Source of the DNA: Lactiplantibacillus xiangfangensis
GTDB taxonomy: Bacteria; Bacillota; Bacilli; Lactobacillales; Lactobacillaceae
Direction of reading: 5' to 3'
DNA length: 64,000 bases
NCBI RefSeq assembly: GCF_001438845.1
Contig: NZ_JQCL01000029.1
Location: 1-64,000 of the forward strand
This document shows, piece after piece, positions 7,982 to 16,886 of the stretch. Position numbers and translations under genes: made by a program. Every line of letters starts with the position of its first letter. Position 1 is the stretch's first letter. The notes under the pieces were generated by a model. The model was not told the DNA's origin, did not search any database, and saw only the letters and a program-made list of their open reading frames with translations.

Positions 7982-9175
7982 TTACTGATTAGACCAGCTC
8001 GCCACCTGCTGCAAATACTGATACAACGCGGTCACGTACGGACTACTTTTAGCCACGTTAACCGTATATAACTGTTTGAGTAGTTCCCGATCCTGACCAA
8101 TCGTTTGCACTAATGCAAACTGACCATCCTGGCTGAGCGTCTGCAGTAGCTGTAAAAAACGCCCCGCATGCTGATCAAGCGTCAGTGGGTAGGTGCTCGT
8201 TAACTGCAAGTAACTGCGTAACACGGTCGCTTTTTGCGGCTCGCTCATCGCCTGAAACTGCTTTAACATCGGCGTGGGAACGACGGCGCCTTTAGGCTGA
8301 CTACCGAATAAATCGGCCGGTGTCAGGTGAATCGCCTGTTGTTCTAAAAAGGCTTCAAAGCTACGACCCAGGTCGATTCCGACGTCCCCCTGAAAAATAT
8401 CTAAGGCCACCGTCGCCTGGGTTGCTGGTGGTAGTTTTTCCAACTCATACAGGTTAGCTGAGACCCGCTCCCAAGCACGTGGCGTCGCGGTAATGTCTTC
8501 CTGTTGATCCGTCTGATTCAGGCGCGTCACGTCTTCGCTGATAAACCGTTCGACTAACGGATGAATGTTGGGGCGGTCAGCCGTCGTGGCAGTCTGGTGG
8601 GCCCACTTTAGCCAATCAGCCGCGTCCGTCCGCATGATCAAGCGAACGGTTCGGTCCTTAATTGCCGCATCACCAGCAACGACACCGTACGCGCTGTCTT
8701 CAAATCCCGTCATACTGGCATCTGGGTTCTCAGCTAAGATCAGTTGGACCTGCTCCGGGAGTTTTAACGTGTTGATGGTCCGTTGTAAGACCAAATTCAT
8801 TAATTCGCTCTGTACCGCTTGCGTGCCCCGGTTAAATTCATCTAAGAACCACAAAATGGGCTGGTGCGGATGCGCCTCCGCGTACTGAATGATCTCGATC
8901 AACGTATGGGCGTAGCCAAATTGGACATCGGCTAACTGGCCGTATGCTTCCGTTTGGATGAACGATTCACTGGTTAAAGGCGGCACCGGGATCGCCAAAT
9001 CACCCTTTTCCGACAAACTCACTACGGTTGTAAATAACCGTGCGTGCATTTGCGCGGCCACATCACCCACCAGTGCAGACTTACCGATACCAGCCTCCCC
9101 CACAATGTTAGGGACGTTGCCCGCCCTTAAAATCACCGGAACGGCTGTCAGCAGTGCTTGATACGATAACGCCAT
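7982..9175 (-). CDS. MoxR-type AAA ATPase
   Basis: A 397-residue AAA+ ATPase (AAA_5/MoxR type) with Walker A GEAGIGKSALVGD near residue 30 and Walker B ILWFLDEFNRG near 110, followed by a sensor region NPDASMTGFED. MoxR ATPases work with VWA-domain proteins, and one is encoded directly downstream. I chose the ATG at 9175; the frame is open to a TTG at 9211, but that would place the parS palindrome (9195-9210) inside the gene and add FHVKQERSGEV, which is not typical. It lies 36 bases after sbcC and could share its transcript. Substrate unknown. Confidence 0.85.
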   Translation of the reverse strand: MALSYQALLTAVPVILRAGNVPNIVGEAGIGKSALVGDVAAQMHARLFTTVVSLSEKGDLAIPVPPLTSESFIQTEAYGQLADVQFGYAHTLIEIIQYAEAHPHQPILWFLDEFNRGTQAVQSELMNLVLQRTINTLKLPEQVQLILAENPDASMTGFEDSAYGVVAGDAAIKDRTVRLIMRTDAADWLKWAHQTATTADRPNIHPLVERFISEDVTRLNQTDQQEDITATPRAWERVSANLYELEKLPPATQATVALDIFQGDVGIDLGRSFEAFLEQQAIHLTPADLFGSQPKGAVVPTPMLKQFQAMSEPQKATVLRSYLQLTSTYPLTLDQHAGRFLQLLQTLSQDGQFALVQTIGQDRELLKQLYTVNVAKSSPYVTALYQYLQQVASWSNQ

Positions 9176-9194
9176 TACTTCACCCGACCTTTCT

Positions 9195-9210
9195 TGTTTC
9201 ACGTGAAACA
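9195..9210. other. parS-type ParB (Spo0J) binding site
   Basis: TGTTTCACGTGAAACA is a perfect 16-base palindrome identical to the Firmicute parS consensus. It lies between the sbcC stop and the ATPase ATG. In Firmicutes parS sites cluster around oriC and load ParB and SMC. The match is direct; function here is inferred. Confidence 0.85.
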
Positions 9211-9211
9211 A

Positions 9212-12200
9212 TTAGGCAAGTCCTAATTGATATTTCACAATACTTTCCCCATTACCTTCTGGAATCACCCGTAATTGGGCTGGCAATTGATGTTCTAGCT
9301 CACTCACATGACTAATAATACCAATCATGCGTGACTTACCTTCAACTTGCTGTAACGTTTCCATGGCCATATCCAACGCGTCTTCATCCAATGATCCGAA
9401 GCCTTCGTCAATAAACAGTGCGTCGATTTTAATGCCCCCGGCCTGCTCCTGAATCACAGTCGCTAGGGCCAATGCTAATGACAACGCCGCAACAAAGCTT
9501 TCACCACCCGACAACGTATGCACACTACGAACTTTACCAGCATTGTCATCGTAAATGTTGATTTCCAACCCCGTCCCATTACGAAAAGTGCCTTGGGAAC
9601 GGTCTAACTGGAACTGATACCGACCATTCGTCAACTGTTTCAATCGCTGATTGCCAGTTTGTAAAACTTTCTGCAAGTACGTTTGCAAGACGAAGCGTTC
9701 CAAGCTTAGTTTTTGAGAACTATTACCACTCGCCACGTTGGCTAATTGGGCCAATTCAGCTAATTGCTCCTGCTGTTTATGGGACGTTGCTAACATCGCC
9801 TGCATCTTTTCAACCACGTCCTGGTTACCTTTTAACTTGCGGTCACAATCATAGTAACGCTGTTCAACCGCCTGTTCAGTCTCAGTCGCGGCCTTCACTT
9901 GTGCCGTTAATTGTTGCAGATTGGGTTGCGGATGCTCCCCGATAGTCGTCTTTACTGTCAGCAGTTGCCCGTTCAATGTGGCAACCTGCTGATCATACGT
10001 TTCAACCGCCGCACGCAAATCTGTTAGATGACCAAGTTGAACCATCAAACCATCCAAGCGGTCGAAATCGACCGTTTTCCAAGCTGATTGCATGACGTCC
10101 GTTAATTGGGTCATTTGCTCCTGAATGGCCGCCTTCGTTGCTGCCAAATGGTCACGGGTCGTCGTTAGCCGCGCTTCCGTTGCTGACAGCCCTTCCTTGG
10201 TTTTCGCCAATTCTTGTTCGGCAGCTTGTTTAGCTTTACGATACTCATCCTGTTCTTCAGTCAAGGCCTGGAGGTGCGCGTCTAGCGTTGGTAGGTCCGG
10301 ATAATCCGCTGAACGTTGCTGCTTCTTATCAGCCAACTTCGTTTCAAGTTGCAAGGCCTGATTTTTTACCGTGGTTAACGCCGTCACGGCCGCGTCATGA
10401 TCAGTAGTTAAGTTTTGCGACTCGGTTTGAACCGCCTTTAGCCGTTCCTGCGCATCCTGATCCGTTTGAACGCGCTGCTGGTTGGCCTGAATATCTTGTT
10501 CCAGCTTAGTTTGTGCCTGGGCTAACTGTTCGGCCACGTCCAGCGCTTCATCGGCCGTTGCCAATTTGGTGGCTACCGCTTGACGGAAGGCCTGTTCCTC
10601 ATCATCTAGTTCAGCTTGAGCCGTCTGAACTTGCTTTTCGTCAGCCTTCAGCTGATTTTCGGCCGCCGCCAAGGTTTGGGCAGCCTGCGTACTAGCTTTC
10701 TGTGCCTGCTTGACCTCTGCTTCAGTGACCGTCAATGTGTCGGTCGCCGCTGGGTGGGGGTGCGTTGTTGACCCGCAGACTGGGCATGGTTGGTCTGGCA
10801 ACAATCGCTGACTTAGGATGGCGATTTGTGCACTGGCCCACTCACTATCTAATTTTTGGTACACCGCCGTCTGTTCCGCAGCTTCAGTACGCCGGGTTGC
10901 GACGACCGCTTGCTGAGCCGTAACAGCCTTACCATATTTGGCAACGGTCCGTTGCTGCTGATTGACCCGCGTTGCTTGTTGGGTCAACGCTTGTAAGGCA
11001 TGGTCCCGCTGATCCAATTCGCGCTGGGCTGCTAACGCCGCGGTCAAATCAGTACCCTGTGGGCCAAGCTGTTGCTGTTCTTCAGCCAACTTGTTCAGTT
11101 GTTGTTCAAGCTTCGTAACGGCTTGCTGTTGAACTTGAACACGTTGCTGGGCCTGCTGGTAAGCCTGCTGCGTCTGCGCCAGTTGTTCGTAGATTGGTCG
11201 TTTTGCCGTCAACATGGTCAGTTGTTCTTGTCGTTGTTCAGCTAAGGGAGCCTGCGCCGTCAACTTCTGAACACGAGCCATCGCCGTATCACGGGTGGCT
11301 TTCAACCCAATCAGCTCAGTCGTTAACGTCGTAACCTGTTCAGTCTCGGTTTTACTTCGTTGCTGATTAGTCTGAAGTTGTTGGTAAATAGGCGCCGATT
11401 CTTGAGCCCAATCAAGCGTCTTAATTTGCTGACGCTGCTCATCAATCGTCTTTTTTTGTTCGTCGAGGGTCGCAAGGTGTGCGGTCAACGCGGCCCGTTC
11501 TTCATAATTTCGTTGCAAAGTCTGACCCGCAGTCTGTGCACGTTGCACTGCCGTTAGGGCTTCTTTCGCCTGATAAAATTCCTGCTTTAACGTGGCAAGT
11601 GTATCAGCCTGAGCCGCCTGTTCCGTTGCTTGGGCCTCAAGGGTCGCTTGCGGTGAGAGTGTTAATGCTTCGGTCGCATTCCGGGTTGTCCACGTCAATT
11701 GGCCCTGTAACGTTTTCAAACTTTGCGCAACCTGATTATTTTCAGCCTGTTGCCGTTTCAACTGTGATTTTAATTGCTGCGACCACCGGCTGTATAAACT
11801 CGTCCCAAAAATGTCGCGGAGCACTTTTTCCTTATCATCACTATTTGCCATCAAAAATTGACGGAACTGGCCCTGCGGCAATAACACGATTTGCGAGAAC
11901 TGCTCCCGCGTCAATTGTAATAGCTCATGAATATAGTTTTGAACCGCATTGACCTTCGTGTATTCGTCAATTTCTTGCCCCGCAGCGTCAAACACCGTCA
12001 ACGTTACTGCAGCGACTTGCACGTGATTTCCAGTCCCCCGTTTTTTTGCGACGGTCTGTTCTGGTGACCGCACGATCTTGTAGGTGCGGTCTTGGTGCTC
12101 AAAGGTAAACGTCACCGTTGTGAGTTCATCATCGGTCGCAAAATCAGACCGCATCTGTTTCACCTGACGATCACCACCCGAAGTACTGCCAAAGAGGGCA

Positions 12201-12346
12201 AAACACATGGCGTCAAAAATCGTCGTTTTTCCGGCACCCGTTTTGCCACTGATTAAGAATACGGGGAAATCGTTAAACTTTGTAAAATCAACACTTTGGT
12301 CCCGAAACGGGCCAAAATAGTCCAGTTTTAATGTTAGTGGTCGCAT
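9212..12346 (-). CDS. sbcC: Exonuclease SbcCD subunit C
   Basis: A 1044-residue SMC-like ATPase, the Rad50-type partner of SbcD, which opens DNA hairpins and blocked ends. It has Walker A (SGKTGAGKTTIFDAM, about 34-48), two very long glutamine-rich coiled coils, the zinc hook CPVCGSTTHP in the middle, the ABC signature LSGGESFVAALSLA and Walker B ALFIDEGFGSLDE near the C-terminus. Length is normal for the family. ATG 12346 follows AAGGAGGATTAGGA. The start lies 2 bases after the sbcD stop, so the pair is co-translated. Confidence 0.97.
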   Translation of the reverse strand: MRPLTLKLDYFGPFRDQSVDFTKFNDFPVFLISGKTGAGKTTIFDAMCFALFGSTSGGDRQVKQMRSDFATDDELTTVTFTFEHQDRTYKIVRSPEQTVAKKRGTGNHVQVAAVTLTVFDAAGQEIDEYTKVNAVQNYIHELLQLTREQFSQIVLLPQGQFRQFLMANSDDKEKVLRDIFGTSLYSRWSQQLKSQLKRQQAENNQVAQSLKTLQGQLTWTTRNATEALTLSPQATLEAQATEQAAQADTLATLKQEFYQAKEALTAVQRAQTAGQTLQRNYEERAALTAHLATLDEQKKTIDEQRQQIKTLDWAQESAPIYQQLQTNQQRSKTETEQVTTLTTELIGLKATRDTAMARVQKLTAQAPLAEQRQEQLTMLTAKRPIYEQLAQTQQAYQQAQQRVQVQQQAVTKLEQQLNKLAEEQQQLGPQGTDLTAALAAQRELDQRDHALQALTQQATRVNQQQRTVAKYGKAVTAQQAVVATRRTEAAEQTAVYQKLDSEWASAQIAILSQRLLPDQPCPVCGSTTHPHPAATDTLTVTEAEVKQAQKASTQAAQTLAAAENQLKADEKQVQTAQAELDDEEQAFRQAVATKLATADEALDVAEQLAQAQTKLEQDIQANQQRVQTDQDAQERLKAVQTESQNLTTDHDAAVTALTTVKNQALQLETKLADKKQQRSADYPDLPTLDAHLQALTEEQDEYRKAKQAAEQELAKTKEGLSATEARLTTTRDHLAATKAAIQEQMTQLTDVMQSAWKTVDFDRLDGLMVQLGHLTDLRAAVETYDQQVATLNGQLLTVKTTIGEHPQPNLQQLTAQVKAATETEQAVEQRYYDCDRKLKGNQDVVEKMQAMLATSHKQQEQLAELAQLANVASGNSSQKLSLERFVLQTYLQKVLQTGNQRLKQLTNGRYQFQLDRSQGTFRNGTGLEINIYDDNAGKVRSVHTLSGGESFVAALSLALALATVIQEQAGGIKIDALFIDEGFGSLDEDALDMAMETLQQVEGKSRMIGIISHVSELEHQLPAQLRVIPEGNGESIVKYQLGLA

Positions 12347-12348
12347 TC

Positions 12349-13467
12349 CTAATCCTCCTTATTAGCCAGTTGCAGTGCCGTTTGCGCCCACTTTTGTTGC
12401 TGGTCCGTCAACGGTGCATCGGTGGTTTGCTCAAAAAATTGGTCCATCAATTCCATGGGATCAAGGTGTGGATCAATTGTCGCCAGCTCATCGCCAGTTG
12501 CGACTGGTCCGCCCACCCGCTCTAGCTCGATCACGTTAGGGTAAACGTCCCGTAACGCCTGCATGACGTTAGGAATCACCCGTTGGTCAGTTAACTGAAT
12601 TGATAGGTAATCATTCACGGCTTGCTTCTTATAAAACTCTGGTGACGTTAAGTCTTCAAACGCCCCCGTTAAGACGCGCACATCGCGTAATGGTTTGAGT
12701 GGTTTGAACGTCAATTTGAACGGATCCGTGTCAACGATCCAAACGCCCTTTTGCTGGTTAGCTTCTGAAACTGAGAACTTCAGCGGTGACCCACTATAGC
12801 GGACCCGGTCTGCGTGAAGGGCGTCCTTACCGTGCAAGTGTCCTAAGGCAACGTAGTCAAAATCAGCCAGGTCGTCGACAGGAATCGCGTTGAGGCCCCC
12901 GACCATCACTTGGGTTTCAGAATCGACGTGGCTACTGCCCGCAGCAAAAAAGTGCGCGACGAGTACGTGCTTCTTGGCCGGATCAAATTGCGCGCGCATC
13001 GCTGCCACGATTTTGACCATTGCGGCCTGAACCGTCCTAATTTTGTCATCTTTAAAGTATTGCCGTGCTTCAAACGGTTCAAAATAAGGGAGTAAGAAAA
13101 ATTGGGTGTCTGGAAATTCAACCGGCGTTAACGCCTGACTGAGTTTAGTATTAAGGTAAAAATCCGTCGCTTTAAACCACGAGCTCCCGGTCCGTAACCG
13201 GGGTGCGCTATCGTGATTGCCACTAATCGCCAATAATGGGAAGTGGTGCTTGAGGTTAAGGTCAACCAGCATGTTGCCCAACTGATTGACGGACGTTTCG
13301 TTTGGCACTGAACGGTCGTACAAGTCGCCCGCGATAACAACCGCGTCCACCTGTTCGTCGACAGCGATTTTTTTAATTTGCTCGTAAGCATCCTGCTGTT
13401 CTTCCACCAGGTCAAAACCATGGAGTTTCTTGCCAATGTGCCAGTCAGCGGTATGTAAAAAACGCAT
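12349..13467 (-). CDS. sbcD: Exonuclease SbcCD subunit D
   Basis: A 372-residue Mre11-type nuclease. The metallophosphoesterase motifs are all present: HTADWHIGKKL (5-15), GDLYDRS, SGNHDSAPRL, VAHFF and LGHLHGKD, followed by the C-terminal capping domain. It supplies the nuclease active site of SbcCD and is the first gene of the minus-strand run sbcD-sbcC. ATG at 13467 follows an AGGAGG-like site. Confidence 0.97.
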   Translation of the reverse strand: MRFLHTADWHIGKKLHGFDLVEEQQDAYEQIKKIAVDEQVDAVVIAGDLYDRSVPNETSVNQLGNMLVDLNLKHHFPLLAISGNHDSAPRLRTGSSWFKATDFYLNTKLSQALTPVEFPDTQFFLLPYFEPFEARQYFKDDKIRTVQAAMVKIVAAMRAQFDPAKKHVLVAHFFAAGSSHVDSETQVMVGGLNAIPVDDLADFDYVALGHLHGKDALHADRVRYSGSPLKFSVSEANQQKGVWIVDTDPFKLTFKPLKPLRDVRVLTGAFEDLTSPEFYKKQAVNDYLSIQLTDQRVIPNVMQALRDVYPNVIELERVGGPVATGDELATIDPHLDPMELMDQFFEQTTDAPLTDQQQKWAQTALQLANKED

Positions 13468-13803
13468 GTGTGGTTCCTCCTAAAAGTTGTTTGTTTCCAT
13501 TATAAAACAGTTTCCCGTTTGTTTTGCCATCCGTTCTCCCAAAGTCCCCCGTGTTTGATTGATTATTAAACTTACCGCAAATTAATGACCATGTTCGTTG
13601 ACGGTAACAAAATAATTATCGTTTTAAGACTTTTGAAACTTAAAACAACTGAACAAGTCCTACAAACGTAGTTCCGTAAAACCGTAATAATTGTTTTTAT
13701 CTTATTAGAATCATTATTTTTTTGAGCAAATTAAGTTTCACTAGTTAGAAAGTATTGTAAGATAACTTATGTAAGCAATTATTTTAAAAGGAGCGTGAGT
13801 ACT
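13468..13803. other. Intergenic spacer between sbcD and the aquaporin gene
   Basis: An A+T-rich spacer that must hold the divergent promoters of sbcD and the aquaporin gene. I see no clear consensus promoter, operator or coding sequence in it. Confidence 0.4.
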
Positions 13804-14454
13804 ATGCGCAAGTATTTTGCTGAGTTTCTCGGCACATTCATGTTAGTTTTCTTAGGGACCGCAACCGTTGTTATCGCAAAGGGTGACGTCCTCGCAATTG
13901 GGTTAGCCTTTGGGTTAGCCATCACCGTTTCGGCCTACGCCTTCGGGGGTATTTCCGGGGGTCACTTTAACCCCGCCGTTACAACGGCAATGTTAATCAA
14001 CCGGCGGATCAACGTCGCTGACGCTGTCGGTTACGTGATTGCTCAGATTTTAGGGGCCATCGTTGCTTCCGCAGCTGTTCGTAGCTTTGTCAGTGCCCTT
14101 GGCTTGGCAACCAACGCCTTAGGCCAAACTGATTTTCCAAAAATCGGTGCCGGAATGGCCTTCTTCGTTGAAGCCTTAGCAACTTTCCTATTCTTGATGG
14201 TCATTTTAAACGTGACTAGCAATGACCACGGAAATGGCGACTTTGCTGGCTTGGTTATCGGGATTACGTTATCCTTCTTAATCATCGCCACGTTGAACTT
14301 GACTGGTGGTTCTTTGAACCCAGCCCGTTCAATCGGTCCAGCTATCTTTGCTGGTGGTAGCGCCCTGTCACACTTATGGGTCTACATTCTTGCACCAGAA
14401 GTTGGCGCCATTCTTGCCGCTTTCTGTGCACGAGTACTTGGGTCAGAAGACTAA
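13804..14454 (+). CDS. MIP family aquaporin / glycerol facilitator
   Basis: A 216-residue, six-helix channel of the major intrinsic protein family for water or small neutral solutes. Both half-helix signatures are present: SGGHFNPAV (NPA at 56-58) and GGSLNPARS (NPA at 173-175), with the arginine of the selectivity filter after the second. The chain is short, closer to AqpZ than to long GlpF proteins, so glycerol, water or lactic acid are all possible. ATG at 13804 has AAGGAG 10 bases upstream; a GTG at 13795 is too close. It is monocistronic, with a terminator and repeat A2 behind it. Confidence 0.9.
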   Translation: MRKYFAEFLGTFMLVFLGTATVVIAKGDVLAIGLAFGLAITVSAYAFGGISGGHFNPAVTTAMLINRRINVADAVGYVIAQILGAIVASAAVRSFVSALGLATNALGQTDFPKIGAGMAFFVEALATFLFLMVILNVTSNDHGNGDFAGLVIGITLSFLIIATLNLTGGSLNPARSIGPAIFAGGSALSHLWVYILAPEVGAILAAFCARVLGSED

Positions 14455-14485
14455 TTAGACTAAAAAGGGGTTGCGACAAGACTCA

Positions 14486-14519
14486 AAAAGCCAATCAGAA
14501 AATTTCTGGTTGGCTTTTT
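14486..14519. terminator. Rho-independent terminator
   Basis: AAAAAGCCAA-T-CAGAAA pairs with TTTCTG-G-TTGGCTTTTT across a one-base loop gap. It ends the aquaporin transcript and leads directly into repeat A2; the same hairpin in shortened form precedes copy A1. Confidence 0.88.
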
Positions 14520-14524
14520 CTATT

Positions 14525-14653
14525 GCGATGGTCGAAACGTGGGCCAAAAGGCAGTTTGTTCCGCTTAACCCGAAAGTCGCGACTATTCCAAACCCAGGAA
14601 TAATCGCGACTTTCACGTTAATGCTCGCAAACTAACCGTCTTTTGGCCCACTC
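14525..14653. repeat. Dispersed repeat family A, copy A2
   Basis: The copy is bounded by a perfect 12-base inverted repeat, GTGGGCCAAAAG (14539-14550) and CTTTTGGCCCAC (14640-14651). Inside, a 17-base stem (14573-14589 with 14597-14613) encloses the loop AAACCCA. It lies between convergent genes. Related copies are at 28-97, 29868-29998 and 56285-56405. Confidence 0.85.
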
Positions 14654-14675
14654 TCTTCCATTTTGACCGTTTCGC

Positions 14676-16421
14676 CTACTTACGGCGCCAATGTTGATAC
14701 CAGGAATGTAAAGTCCCGATGACGAGTCCAATAATGACAACGACTGCGGTAACGTACCCAAAAATCCCAATGTTGGTAATCCAGCTATTATCGGGGTGAC
14801 TCTGAACGAGTAGCGATGATCCCACGATCAGCGCCGCCAAAATAACGGACAAAACCACCTTATTGACCATTGAATCAATACGGTCAATGAACATCTTCCG
14901 GTGCGAAAAGACAATGTTGACCCGCGTCTGGCCATTTTCAAACGTCTCCAACGCGGCTAACAACCGTGATGGCAACTTGGGGGCATCACGCACGCCTTGC
15001 AACGTTGCTAACACCCCATCTTCCAGCTCATTGCGGAGGTTAAGATGCTCCTGCATGTATTTGCGGGCAAAGGGGCGGGCCACGTCTAACATGGACAGGT
15101 TCGGATCCAAGGTCTCAACAATACCTTCGATCGTGCCGAATGCCTTCCCCAGCATGGTGACCGCCGGATTCATTTGGATATTATTGCTACGACAGACCTT
15201 GACCATTTCAAATAGTAGTCCTTGAAAGTCAATGTCGCCAAGTCCCGAGTTGTAATACTGGCCTAAAAACGGCGCCAACTCACTGAAGAAGCCCTCTTCA
15301 TCGACCGCCCCGGTCCGATTTGAAATCGCCAGGATGGCTTTGCCGACCTGCCGAGTATCCTCCGTTGTCACGGCAACAATGACGTTTGCAATCCCGTTCA
15401 TTAAGGACGGACTAATCTCACCCATCATCCCAAAATCCAAGTAGACTAACCGGTACGGTGGTAACCGCCGTTTACCGATCTTGCCACGCCGCTGCGGTAC
15501 GGTATCGCTATAACCAATGTCACCCGGTTTTAATTCACGCAATAAAATGTTGCCCGGATGGGGATCCGCGTGAAAGAAGCCGTCTTCAAAAACTTGTTTC
15601 AAGAAGTTTTGTACCAACGTGTGGGCTAAGTACCGCCGTTCATCATCAAATTGCTGGTTGCCTTCACGGTCCGCTTTGATCATTTTCGCCATGAAGTGTT
15701 GGATACTATCCCCCGGCATATACTGATTAACGAGGACCTTTTGGGTACTGTACTTAGCGTAGACCCGCGGAACCCGAATAATATCATCTTGATTATTCAA
15801 CCGATAAAACCGGGACCCGTTGCGAACTTCGATATTGGTATCCAGTTCGTTAAAGAGTGACCGCTTAATCTCGCCGACCATTTCACGAAGGTCCACAACC
15901 GATGACTCTGGAATGTAGCGCAAAAGTGGCAACGCCCGCTCAAACAGCGAAATATCCAAGGCTACTTCAGCGTCAATTCCCGGGTGCTGCACCTTCACCA
16001 CGACTTTTTGACCGTTCAGTAAAGTTGCGTGATGGGTCTGGCCCATTGAAGCCGACGCAAAGGGCTGGTGCTCAAAAGTGGCAAAGATCTCATCCATCGG
16101 TTTGCCCGTCTGCCGTTCGATCGTCCGCTGCACCACGTCGTAGTCGTCAGCTTTGACGTCGTCTTGTAATTTTTTAAATTCATTCGCAAATTCTGGCTTA
16201 ACAATGTCCGTTCGCGCCGACAAAATTTGCCCAATCTTAATAAAGGTCGGTCCTAATTCTTCAAAGGCCGCCCGCACCTGTTCTGGATTCTTCTGCCGAG
16301 CCAGGTTGCTTAAAACGTTGTAACGTCGCAACACGCCCACAATGGTACGAAAACGGGTGTGGCGATTCTGATTTTTCTTCCACTGGGGTTGTTCACTGGT
16401 TCCTTCATCCATTTCAGTCAC
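14676..16421 (-). CDS. UbiB/AarF (ABC1) family kinase-like membrane protein
   Basis: A 581-residue atypical kinase of the ABC1/ADCK/UbiB family. Family motifs are present: FIKIGQILSARTDI (KxGQ), the lysine in VVVKVQHPG, the catalytic loop FFHADPHPGN and the metal motif VYLDFGMMGE; two membrane helices end the chain (VILAALIVGSSLLV and YVTAVVVIIGLVIG). In bacteria that make quinones these proteins support ubiquinone synthesis; in lactobacilli the role is not settled. The start is the GTG at 16421, about 9 bases after GGAGG; an ATG at 16412 is the alternative. It is a single-gene unit. Confidence 0.9.
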   Translation of the reverse strand: MTEMDEGTSEQPQWKKNQNRHTRFRTIVGVLRRYNVLSNLARQKNPEQVRAAFEELGPTFIKIGQILSARTDIVKPEFANEFKKLQDDVKADDYDVVQRTIERQTGKPMDEIFATFEHQPFASASMGQTHHATLLNGQKVVVKVQHPGIDAEVALDISLFERALPLLRYIPESSVVDLREMVGEIKRSLFNELDTNIEVRNGSRFYRLNNQDDIIRVPRVYAKYSTQKVLVNQYMPGDSIQHFMAKMIKADREGNQQFDDERRYLAHTLVQNFLKQVFEDGFFHADPHPGNILLRELKPGDIGYSDTVPQRRGKIGKRRLPPYRLVYLDFGMMGEISPSLMNGIANVIVAVTTEDTRQVGKAILAISNRTGAVDEEGFFSELAPFLGQYYNSGLGDIDFQGLLFEMVKVCRSNNIQMNPAVTMLGKAFGTIEGIVETLDPNLSMLDVARPFARKYMQEHLNLRNELEDGVLATLQGVRDAPKLPSRLLAALETFENGQTRVNIVFSHRKMFIDRIDSMVNKVVLSVILAALIVGSSLLVQSHPDNSWITNIGIFGYVTAVVVIIGLVIGTLHSWYQHWRRK

Positions 16422-16589
16422 AGAGCGTCCCCTCCTATCATCTATGCTAAAGCCTATTATCTAACATTCCCACCCAATTCGCACTAACTAACCGCAAGTT
16501 TTTCAAAAAGCATTGACAAACTATAACAACCGTTGTAGATTAAAGGCACATTAAAAAACGGTTAACAAACACGTTGATGAACAAAGTAA

Positions 16590-16855
16590 GTTAGCAAAGC
16601 ACGCCTAGAGAGTGTCGGTCTGGTGAAACGACATCCTGCTTTCTTAACTGAAAATCAGTTCTGAGTGGCAGTGGCGAACGATTTAATTAGTTGCTGTTGG
16701 GTGCTCCCATTATCGAGCCCGGGTATCACGAGTGGCCGGCCACTCGCCGTACCTGTTAAGGCGGTTCGTAGCAATACGTCCGTAAAGCTAAGGTGGTAAC
16801 GCGTGTTAAACGTCCTGGTTTCTGAGTCTAACTCAGAAAGCGGGACGTTTTTTTG
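16590..16855 (+). promoter_or_regulatory. T-box leader of the BrnQ gene
   Basis: The leader carries the invariant T-box sequence AAGGTGGTAACGCG (near 16788) followed by a terminator hairpin, AACGTCC...GGGACGTT plus a T-run (16808-16853). Upstream lie stem I features including AGAGAGTGTCGG, GGTGAAACGACA and CTGAGTGGCAG. Such leaders read uncharged tRNA and prevent termination. The ATC triplet at 16654-16656 is my best candidate specifier (isoleucine), which fits the gene, but I could not fold the RNA. Confidence 0.9.
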
Positions 16856-16886
16856 TTTAACCCAAACCCATAAGGAGTTCTTGTAT

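Noticed and set aside
9176-9211. TTG start at 9211 for the AAA ATPase
   Set aside because: It would translate the parS palindrome and gives an atypical N-terminus; the ATG at 9175 fits better, though its ribosome site is weak.
11479-11952. 157-codon plus-strand frame opposite sbcC
   Set aside because: Antisense to the sbcC coiled coil; no ribosome site, no domain.
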